Part shown: positions 1 through 6,400 of the stretch, piece by piece
How positions within the stretch are numbered: position 1 is the stretch's first letter
Layout of the letters: every line of letters begins with the position of its first letter
Assembly (NCBI GenBank): GCA_900767005.1
Contig: CAAFXL010000216.1
Span: 1 to 6,505 of the forward strand
DNA: 6,505 nucleotides
Reading direction: 5' to 3'
Origin: an uncultured Ruminobacter sp.
Lineage (GTDB): Bacteria; Pseudomonadota; Gammaproteobacteria; Enterobacterales; Succinivibrionaceae
Translations under genes and position numbers: made by a program
The notes under the pieces: generated by a model
The model's database searches: none
What the model was told of the DNA's origin: nothing
What the model saw: only the letters and a program-made list of their open reading frames with translations

Positions 1-1193
1 AAGCTTGCATTAGTACCACCAAAACCAAAGCTATTAGACATTACAGTATCTAACTTAACTTCCTTAGTTTGGGTAACAATTGGCATACCTTGAGCTAGAG
101 GATCTAATTCTTCAATATTAATACTTGGAGCAATAAAACCATGTTCAAGCATTAATAAAGAGTAGATTGCTTCATGAACGCCAGCTGCTCCTAATGAGTG
201 ACCAGTTAGAGATTTAGTAGCACTAATAAATGGAATATTTTCCCCAAAGGTTTCTTTAATTGCTTCAAGTTCCTTTGTATCACCTACTACAGTTGAAGTA
301 CCATGAGTATTGATATATTGAACTTTACGTTCACCTAAATCAGCCATTGCATTTTGCATACATCTAACTGCACCTTCACCTGATGGCTGCACCATGTTAT
401 AGCCATCAGAAGTTGCACCATAACCTGTGATTTCAGCATAGATATGAGCACCACGCTTTAGGGCATGTTCTAGTTCTTCAACTACAACCATACCGCCACC
501 ACCAGCGATTACAAAGCCATCTCTTTTAGTATCATAAGTTCTTGATGCTTGTTCTGGAGTTTCATTAAACTTAGTACTTAGTGCACCCATACCATCAAAT
601 AAGCATGAAAGTGACCAATCTAAATCTTCACCACCACCAGCAAAAACAATATCTTGTTTACCTAGTTGAATCTGTTCTAGGGCATTACCGATACAATGAG
701 CAGAAGTAGAACAAGCTGAACTAATACTATAATTTACGCCTTTAATTTTAAAAGGAGTAGCAAGACATGCAGATGTAGTAGAACTCATGCAACGAGTTAC
801 TTGATATGGACCAATCTTACGAACACCCTTAGTTCTTAGAGTATCACAAGCTTCAACTTGATGATGAGTAGAAGGACCACCTGAACCACAAATAAGACCA
901 GTTCTTACATTTGAAACTTGATCTTCCGATAATTTAGCATCAGCGATTGCTTGCTGCATTGCAAGGTAAGCATAACCTGCAGCATCTCCCATAAAACGAA
1001 AAATCTTACGATCAATAACTTCTTCAAGAGCTAATTTAACATTTCCCCATACTTGAGATCTTAATCCAGCTTCTTTAAATTGTTCTGAAAATGTAATACC
1101 TGATTTTCCAAGCTTTAATGAGTTTAAAACTTCCTGCACATTGTTACCAATACTAGAAACAATTCCCATACCAGTAATAACTGCTCTTTTCAT
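1..1193 (-). CDS. fabB: FabB, beta-ketoacyl-ACP synthase I (3' end cut by window edge)
   Basis: This is a cytoplasmic condensing enzyme of type II fatty acid synthesis. It joins malonyl-ACP to a growing acyl-ACP and, in bacteria with FabA, carries out the elongation step needed for unsaturated fatty acids. Reading back from an ATG at 1191-1193 gives 397 codons plus two bases. E. coli FabB has about 406 residues, so only the last strand and the stop are missing. The N-terminus MKRAVITGMGIVSSIGNN and much of the body (for example AHCIGNALEQIQLGKQDIVF) are nearly the same as E. coli FabB, which separates it from FabF. The thiolase-fold residues are visible: nucleophile Cys161 in SSACST (codon 711-713), His297 in NTHGTST, Lys327 in SATKS and His332 in TGHSLGAAG. 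The glycine-rich NSFGFGGTNAS sits at the left edge. A weak AGAGA ribosome site lies about 7 bases before the ATG. The gene is transcribed away from mnmD, as in E. coli. It is visibly richer in G/C than sbcC, as expected for a conserved, well-expressed enzyme. Confidence 0.97.
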   Translation of the reverse strand, partial: MKRAVITGMGIVSSIGNNVQEVLNSLKLGKSGITFSEQFKEAGLRSQVWGNVKLALEEVIDRKIFRFMGDAAGYAYLAMQQAIADAKLSEDQVSNVRTGLICGSGGPSTHHQVEACDTLRTKGVRKIGPYQVTRCMSSTTSACLATPFKIKGVNYSISSACSTSAHCIGNALEQIQLGKQDIVFAGGGEDLDWSLSCLFDGMGALSTKFNETPEQASRTYDTKRDGFVIAGGGGMVVVEELEHALKRGAHIYAEITGYGATSDGYNMVQPSGEGAVRCMQNAMADLGERKVQYINTHGTSTVVGDTKELEAIKETFGENIPFISATKSLTGHSLGAAGVHEAIYSLLMLEHGFIAPSINIEELDPLAQGMPIVTQTKEVKLDTVMSNSFGFGGTNAS

Positions 1194-1239
1194 ATAATTT
1201 TCTCTATTAAAATTTAAATAATGTATAACTCTCAAAGCA

Positions 1240-1263
1240 TTGATTTAAATTACTATAAATCAA
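1240..1263. repeat. Dyad TTGATTTA-N8-TAAATCAA upstream of fabB
   Basis: The arms 1240-1247 and 1256-1263 are perfect 8-base inverted repeats around an 8-base spacer, giving a 24-bp operator-sized dyad 47-70 bases before the fabB start. On the minus strand the spacer and right arm contain TATAGT (1252-1257), a one-mismatch -10 hexamer. A protein bound here could therefore block fabB transcription. The symmetry is seen directly; the operator role is inferred, and no known fatty-acid regulator motif is matched. Confidence 0.5.
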
Positions 1264-1280
1264 GCCACGAAATGAAATCA
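1252..1280 (-). promoter_or_regulatory. Candidate fabB promoter (weak)
   Basis: On the minus strand TATAGT at 1252-1257 is a plausible -10 box, giving a leader of roughly 50 bases before the fabB ATG. With a 17-base spacer the -35 position (1275-1280) reads TGATTT, a poor match, so the promoter may need an activator or may not be real. A competing candidate is TTGAGA (1230-1235) with TTTAAT (1206-1211) at 18-base spacing. It is better by consensus but would leave almost no leader and exclude the ribosome site. I cannot choose with certainty. Confidence 0.25.
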
Positions 1281-1294
1281 CAATAAAGATTTCA
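1273..1294. repeat. Dyad TGAAATC-N8-GATTTCA upstream of fabB
   Basis: The arms 1273-1279 and 1288-1294 are perfect 7-base inverted repeats with the same 8-base spacer as the dyad at 1240-1263. The two dyads share the AAATC/GATTT core, and their centres (1251.5 and 1283.5) are 32 bp apart, close to three helical turns. They would thus lie on the same face of the DNA. This one covers the -35 position of the candidate fabB promoter. Confidence 0.45.
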
Positions 1295-1504
1295 AAAAAA
1301 TTTTGTATTTATTAATTAGAATATTTTATAAATCACTATATTTTAGCTTAAGCTTAATTATGAAGTCTAAAAGCCTAAGTAAAATCTAATTCATTATAAC
1401 ATTATGCCAAATTATGCTCAACTTTGAATATAACATTCATTTCTTTTTTAGATGTATAACAAATTAATTGTAATTTATGCGTAAATTTAAAAAAATTCAT
1501 CATC

Positions 1505-1534
1505 AAAATTTACTAAATTTAAATAAAATTTACT
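1505..1534. repeat. Direct repeat AAAATTTACT, two copies 20 bp apart
   Basis: AAAATTTACT occurs at 1505-1514 and again at 1525-1534, a 20-bp period (about two helical turns). An inverted copy of the core, GTAAATTT, lies at 1481-1488. The group lies just upstream of the mnmD promoter at 1561-1588, where A/T-rich UP-element sequence or an activator site could be placed. At this base composition chance is a serious alternative. Confidence 0.4.
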
Positions 1535-1560
1535 TAAAATTTTTCTTTTAATTTTACCCC

Positions 1561-1588
1561 TTGAAGCGGCAAAAATTCTAAGTATAAT
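1561..1588 (+). promoter_or_regulatory. Predicted sigma-70 promoter of mnmD
   Basis: TTGAAG (1561-1566, four of six matches to TTGACA) is followed after 16 bases by a perfect TATAAT (1583-1588). Transcription would start near 1595 and give a leader of about 90 bases before the mnmD ATG. This is the best promoter match in the intergenic region. A/T-rich sequence upstream could act as an UP element. Confidence 0.55.
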
Positions 1589-1611
1589 TAATTTTAGAGT
1601 TAATTTTAGAG
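1588..1611. repeat. Exact 12-bp tandem repeat at the predicted mnmD transcription start
   Basis: TTAATTTTAGAG is present twice with no gap, at 1588-1599 and 1600-1611. The first copy begins at the last base of the TATAAT box, so the predicted transcription start falls inside it. It could be a simple slippage duplication or a repeated regulator site. A change in copy number would move the leader by 12 bases but leave the promoter intact. Confidence 0.7.
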
Positions 1612-1683
1612 GCTTAAAAACAAAATTAAATTTATACCTTTAAAAACTAACCAAAGTTCTAATCTTTCATATTGTGGTTTTTC

Positions 1684-2424
1684 ATGAAAATTTCCTTAAC
1701 TAATACTATTAATGAAACAATAAATTTTGCTCAAATTTCTTTTGAACGTTTTATCCCAAAAAGCACTCAATTTGATGATATCTATTTCTCTGATGCTGGC
1801 GGCATTGAAGAAACAAAACATGTATTTATTAAAGGAAATTTTTTAGAAGAAAGATTTAATGAAGAAGAATTTGATGATTTTGTAATCTTAGAAACGGGTT
1901 TTGGTACGGGGTCTAATTTATTAGTTCTCCTTAATTTTTATAAAGAACTAAAAAATAAACCTAAACATATAAGCTTTTTAAGTTTTGAGAAATTTCCACT
2001 AACTAAAGAAGACTTTATTAAGTCTTTAGAAAGTTCACCCCTAAAAGAAGAAGCTCAAATTCTTATTAATGCTTATACCAAAAATCCTTTAGTTTCAGGA
2101 CTAAATGAAATCAAGATTAATGATAACTTTACACTTTATTTAGTGATTGGCGATATAGCTGAAACTATTTCCTTAATTGATTTAACCCAAACCTCAAAAA
2201 TTGATGCGATATTCTTAGATGGTTTTAGCCCAAAACAAAACCCTCAAATGTGGTCAAGCTTTGTCTTAAAACATATTTATGATTTATCAAAAGAAGGAAC
2301 AACTCTAGCAACTTTTACAGTTGCAAGAATTGTTAGAGATAATCTTAGCTCAGCTAATTTCTCTTTATCAAAAGCTCCTGGCTTTGGTCGAAAAAGAGAA
2401 ATGCTAATTGGTAAAAAAGTTTAA
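1684..2424 (+). CDS. mnmD: MnmD-type tRNA (5-aminomethyl-2-thiouridine34) methyltransferase, lacking the MnmC oxidase domain
   Basis: The family methylates nm5(s2)U34 of certain tRNAs to mnm5(s2)U34 with S-adenosylmethionine, the last step of wobble-uridine modification after MnmE-MnmG. The 246-residue product aligns throughout with the N-terminal half of E. coli MnmC: FDDIYFS (30-36), a SAM-binding ETGFGTGSN (70-78), SFEKFPL (100-106), DAIFLDGFSPKQNPQMW (174-190, with the family's catalytic Asp in FLDGF) and GFGRKREML (233-241). It then stops, whereas E. coli MnmC runs to about 668 residues with an FAD-dependent oxidase domain; that domain is absent. I start at ATG 1684. An in-frame TTG at 1672 would add only MWFF and has no ribosome site; the ATG has no clear one either. 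The stretch TVARIVRD (212-219) departs from the usual TSAGxVRR of the family. The gene is divergent from fabB, as in E. coli, and its stop overlaps that of the converging DUF922 gene. Confidence 0.9.
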   Translation: MKISLTNTINETINFAQISFERFIPKSTQFDDIYFSDAGGIEETKHVFIKGNFLEERFNEEEFDDFVILETGFGTGSNLLVLLNFYKELKNKPKHISFLSFEKFPLTKEDFIKSLESSPLKEEAQILINAYTKNPLVSGLNEIKINDNFTLYLVIGDIAETISLIDLTQTSKIDAIFLDGFSPKQNPQMWSSFVLKHIYDLSKEGTTLATFTVARIVRDNLSSANFSLSKAPGFGRKREMLIGKKV

Positions 2425-3176
2425 TTACTATAAATCTCACTAGGAGTAAAATCAGGAAGCTGAACTCCTAGCATTTTACCTGCCCCAGTTTCACTCTTAT
2501 AGCGACCAACCTTTACCTTAGTAGTTTCAATATTCTTAGCTCCTAAACTATTAACTTTTTCAATTAAGTCATCACATAGAGCTTGCTTAGGAATAAACTT
2601 TAATTTATAAGCTAAATCATGAGAAGCTTTTTCAAGTAACTTGTTATGTTTTTCTTCATATTTAACTACATTATCAAGGTACTTATGCCATTCTTCTTGA
2701 ACTTGAGGGTCTTGTTTATCAAGGCCATCCCATAAAGGTAAAAGCATAGTAATAGTGGTGTTTACTTTTGCTCCAGTAAACTTACATTCCCCTTCTAATT
2801 GGGTAGTTGATAAAGTCCAATCAACACTATAAGTAACTTTAACAATTGATTTTTTATCAGTAGTTAAATTAGTTGGAGCTTCTTCTAAAATCTTTTCTCT
2901 TAGTTCCCATGGAGTATCCGCTTTAACACTATAAAACTGAGTGTTTTTAGAAACATTTTCATCAATCTTTAAATTTTGATAAAAATAGTCTTTAACTTCT
3001 TCTTTATCAACATACTTTTTGGTGGCAGGAGTGTCGATTGATTTAAATTCTTGATTTAAAATCGCATCCTTCTCATATTGCTTATTAGTTAAAAATTGCG
3101 GTAAATAAACTACCAAACCATAAATAAGTAATGCTGGTATCGCAATAACTAATAAAGCTACTAAATTCTTTTGCAT
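2421..3176 (-). CDS. Membrane-anchored DUF922-family protein with altered zinc motif
   Basis: The 251-residue product has a short basic start, then a hydrophobic segment (about 5-26) that looks like a signal anchor or uncleaved signal peptide, so the rest probably lies in the periplasm. Residues about 80-205 resemble DUF922, a family often annotated as Zn-dependent protease. Visible family features are FYSVKADTPWELR (81-93), VDW (118-120), the GEC cysteine (131), the LPLWD strand (146-150), W163, and a C-terminal CDDLIEKVN cysteine (201) that may pair with C131. Where the family normally has an HExGH-like motif, this one reads YEEKH (173-177). Tyr173 (codon TAT, 2658-2660) thus replaces the first histidine. 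Catalysis is therefore doubtful, and no substrate can be named. The ATG at 3174-3176 has a weak GGAA ribosome site about 10 bases upstream and is followed directly by the hydrophobic segment, which supports this start. The gene lies downstream of sbcC on the same strand, 243 bases away, and probably has its own promoter. Confidence 0.72.
   Translation of the reverse strand: MQKNLVALLVIAIPALLIYGLVVYLPQFLTNKQYEKDAILNQEFKSIDTPATKKYVDKEEVKDYFYQNLKIDENVSKNTQFYSVKADTPWELREKILEEAPTNLTTDKKSIVKVTYSVDWTLSTTQLEGECKFTGAKVNTTITMLLPLWDGLDKQDPQVQEEWHKYLDNVVKYEEKHNKLLEKASHDLAYKLKFIPKQALCDDLIEKVNSLGAKNIETTKVKVGRYKSETGAGKMLGVQLPDFTPSEIYSN
2440..2471 (+). terminator. Stem-loop just after mnmD, possible terminator
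   Basis: CTAGGAGT (2440-2447) pairs with ACTCCTAG (2464-2471), and inside it TCAG (2452-2455) pairs with CTGA (2460-2463) around a GAAG loop. The result is 12 base pairs with one 4-base AAAA bulge. It starts 16 bases after the mnmD stop and is followed by CATTTTA, only a short T run. It lies inside the 3' end of the DUF922 coding sequence on the other strand. It is unusually well paired for this AT-rich window, and a terminator or mRNA 3'-end protector for mnmD is the simplest reading. Confidence 0.4.
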
Positions 3177-3279
3177 AACTGCATTTCCAAAAAAAGAACC
3201 AAAAAAATTATCAATAAGTTATTAACGTTTAAAACATAAAAAATTTCAAATTTATCAAAAATTTTTCAATATAAGCCTT

Positions 3280-3306
3280 AATATACCATAAAAATTATTT
3301 AAACAA
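3280..3306 (-). promoter_or_regulatory. Candidate promoter of the DUF922 gene (weak)
   Basis: On the minus strand TTGTTT (3301-3306) is followed after 15 bases by TATATT (3280-3285), which is preceded by TGG to form an extended -10 (TGGTATATT). It would give a leader of about 100 bases before the ATG at 3176. The extended -10 is the best support. The short spacer and AT-rich setting weaken it. Confidence 0.3.
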
Positions 3307-3375
3307 GTATATTTTTATAAATTTGCTTGATTACTCCACAATTATTTTTTAAGAAAGTTTACTAAAAACAATGGT

Positions 3376-3395
3376 AATCTTTTCAAAAAAAGATC
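3376..3395 (-). terminator. Weak candidate terminator downstream of sbcC
   Basis: On the minus strand ATCTTTT-TTTG-AAAAGAT (3394 down to 3377) forms a 7-bp hairpin, extendable by one G-U pair, beginning about 25 bases after the sbcC stop. A T run (3363-3367 on the minus strand) follows eight bases beyond the stem. The stem has almost no G-C pairs, so its strength is doubtful. It is the best candidate in the 243-base gap 3177-3419, which holds no gene I can support. Confidence 0.3.
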
Positions 3396-3419
3396 CTTTT
3401 ATTTTGTAAAATTCTTGCT

Positions 3420-6400
3420 TTACTGTGGATAAATCACAACTTTACTTAGTGATGGTTCATCAGGTAACCTTTCAAGAGCAATTTGAGTATTTACTCTTTG
3501 AGGAATACTTTCTAAGTGGGAAATTATTCCAATAGTTCGACCATGACGATTTAACTTCTCTAATACACTCATTACCTTATCAAGGCTATCAGGATCTAAT
3601 GTCGCAAAACCTTCATCAATAAATAAAGATTCAATGCGATTTGAGCCACTTGTTATATCACTTAGAGCAATCGCAAGTGATAATGATGACATAAATAGCT
3701 CACCCCCTGAAATTGAAGAAGAAGGTCTTATTGCGTCAGCTGATTCATGATCGATTACTGACACTAATAAATTATTTTCCTTATCAATTGCTCGGCGTAA
3801 CTCATAACGAGGAATAAAATCTCTTAAATAGTAATTTGCTCGTTTTAAAAGGATATCAAAAGTTATCCCTTGAGCATATCTACTAAACTTAGATCCATCA
3901 GCTCGACCAATTAAATCATTTAGTTCAATCCATTTTTTATTTTTAGATTTAATATCTTCAATCTTTTTAAAATATTCATCATATTGAACTTTATTCTCAT
4001 CATCTTGCTTAATCTTATGACTTACATCTTCTAAATTAGTTTTTAGTTCTTGTAAGTCTTGAGCTAATGATTCTTTTACCTCTTGAAAGATTTCCCCATT
4101 TTCATCAAAATACTCTTTAGGGAACTTATCTTTTTCTTCATTAATTTTTTGAATAATGTCATTTTGCTTTGAGATATTTAAATTTTTATTATCTACTAAA
4201 GCTTTAGTTTCTTCTTGGAACGCTTTAACCTTTTCATTAATCTTAGAAATTTCATCTTTTGATAACTCTAAAATCTCAATAAAATGATCTTTTGAAGTAT
4301 TTAAATTTAAGCAAATACTATCAATTAAATTATTTTTTTCGTTAATTTGAGTTTGCGTATTTTTCTTTTCATCTAAAATTTCCTTAATATTCTTCTCTAA
4401 ATTATCAATTTTACTGGTTACGCTAATTAGATCTTTATCAAGCTTAATCTTTTTATTGTTAGCATCATTAATAGCTTTTGCTTCTTTTTCTAAGAATTCA
4501 TCAACACTTAACCCCTTTAATAAAAGTTTTCTTTGATTCTCAAAATCATGTAGATCATCATCTACGCTCTTAAGTTCTTTATTAACATTATCTAAATTGT
4601 CTTTTTGTTGCTTTATTATGGTATCTTTAGCAATAATTTCCTTATTAATTTTATCTAAGTCTTGGGTTAATTTAATTTCTTGTTCTTTGCTATCTTTATA
4701 CTTATTTAAGCCTTGATTTAGCTTATTTAAAATATTTTGAGCTCCATCTTCTTTTAATTCTAGGTTATTAATATTAACTAATAACTCTTCTTGCCAATTA
4801 AGAATCTTACCTAAAGAATCCTCAAGATTTTTCTCATAAATTTCTTTTAAGTTTTGGTGATTCTTTATATCTTGCTCAATTAAACTTAAGTTTATCTTAG
4901 CTAAGCTTTCATTAATTTCTTTAACGTTTTCTTCATAGCTACTTAATTTTAAATTTAAAGCTTCTAACTTCTTTATTAAAGCATCATATTGAGCTTCAAG
5001 AGACTTTTGATTTTCTAAAGATTCTTCATTTAAAGTAATTTTAGAATCAATCTTACTTACTAAATCTTTATAAGTTTTAATAAGCTCTTCATGATTTAAA
5101 TTTTCTTTTTCATTTACTCTAAAATTAAAGTTACTATCAACCTCGGAAATCGCCTTAACTATCTCATTAATTTCATTAAAATACTCATTCTTTTTATCTT
5201 CTAAATTAGTTTGTAAGGTATCAATAGAACTATGCTTTATTTGATTTTTATTATTTAAATCATTTAATTTAGTTTTAGAATCTTCTAACTTTTTATTTTC
5301 CTCATCAACCTCATTTTGAAGCTTAGTTAAATCAAGAGTTGTCTTTAACTTATCAATATCAGGATGATGAATAGCTCCACATAATGGGCAAGGTTTACCA
5401 TCTTCTAAAGTATTACGATAATTTTCTAAAGATTGGATAATCTTTTGATTATCAAGTTTATTTTTTAATAGTTGATAACTTTCTTCATTTTTAGTTACTT
5501 CATCATTAGTAACCTTTATCCCATTTTGAATTGATAAGATTTCTTCTTGAGTTTTTTGAAGCTTATCAGTAGTTTTTAAAATTGCATCTAACTTTTTAGG
5601 TAGATTTTTAACCACTAAATCAACACTCTTTAAAGTAGTTCTTTGGTTATAAAGTTTAGGTAAAACTTTATCAACACCTTCCTTTTTTAATTCATTTATT
5701 GTTTCTTTTAATGCTTTACTTTCATCATTTAATTTTTGAGCATCTTCCTTATTTTGAGCATTTTCTTCTACTAATTTATCTTTTTGCTTAATTAACTTAT
5801 CTTCTTCTTTTTTACTATTAGCAAAATTTTGTTTCTTATCTTTTATTTCCTTAATTTCATTAATAAAGCTATCAAGATTTTGTTTAATATTTTCTAGATT
5901 ATTTAAATCTTGATACTTGGCATTATTTAAAATATCATCCTTAATATTTTTTAATTGAGCTTCTTTTTGAGCAAAATCATCTTTAAATTTTTTTAAGCTT
6001 TGAGAATTATTTTCATATTCTTTAGTAATAGTATTTTTTTGAGCTAAGATTTTTTGCTCTTCATTATTCTTTTGTAAAATTTGATTATCTAAATCTTTTG
6101 CTTCTTTAACATTTTCTTGATTATCTTTTTGCTCATTAACTAAATTTTCATAAGTTTTTTGAGCATTACTTAGCTCTTCATTTAAACGATCTAATTCATT
6201 ATTTAAATTTAAAGATTCTTCTTGATTACTTTTTTCTTTAATATCTAATTCTTTTAATTTATGCTCATTAGTTTTTAAATCATTGTAATCATTAGCAAAT
6301 TCATTGTAACGAACGCGTTCTAAAGCAATTACTTCTTGCTTTTTAATCTCCTGAAATTCTGGTGAATTTTCACGATTAATTAAAGTTTGAGAAATTTGAT

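Larger units (their letters stand above)
1194..1683. other. Divergent intergenic region between fabB and mnmD
   Basis: This 490-base, very AT-rich stretch holds no gene I can support. It must contain the starts of both the fabB and mnmD transcripts. Near fabB it has two dyads with 8-base spacers and a scatter of AAATCA/TGATTT words (1241-1246, 1257-1262, 1275-1280, 1330-1335). In the middle are two overlapping palindromes, AGCTTAAGCT (1345-1354) and TTAAGCTTAA (1348-1357), the repeat ATTATGC at 1401-1407 and 1411-1417, TATAACATT at 1395-1403 and 1429-1437, and the dyad AATTTA-TGCG-TAAATT at 1472-1487. Nearer mnmD are direct repeats, a promoter and a 12-bp tandem repeat, listed separately. Neither the E. 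coli FadR nor the FabR operator consensus is recognisable here. Some of these short repeats could arise by chance at this base composition. Confidence 0.6.

Noticed and set aside
1222..1287. Small plus-strand reading frame of 21 codons starting with ATG in the fabB leader region
   Set aside because: It has no ribosome site, its sequence is low in complexity and it overlaps the dyads. Nothing supports translation.
1672..1683. TTG at 1672 as the start of mnmD, adding MWFF
   Set aside because: There is no ribosome site before it. The ATG at 1684 gives an N-terminus in line with E. coli MnmC.
1194..1683. An E. coli-like FadR or FabR operator upstream of fabB
   Set aside because: No sequence resembling either consensus is present. 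The dyads found have different cores.
2371..2385. AAAGC-TCCTG-GCTTT inverted repeat inside the end of mnmD as a terminator for the DUF922 gene
   Set aside because: It has only five base pairs and no useful T run on the minus strand, and it falls within conserved MnmD coding sequence.
3420..5615. A 731-residue SbcC-like protein starting at GTG 5615
   Set aside because: The frame is open without a stop to the right edge of the window and continues the coiled coil. The GTG lies between the N-terminal arm and the zinc hook, so a start there would lack the whole N-terminal ATPase lobe.
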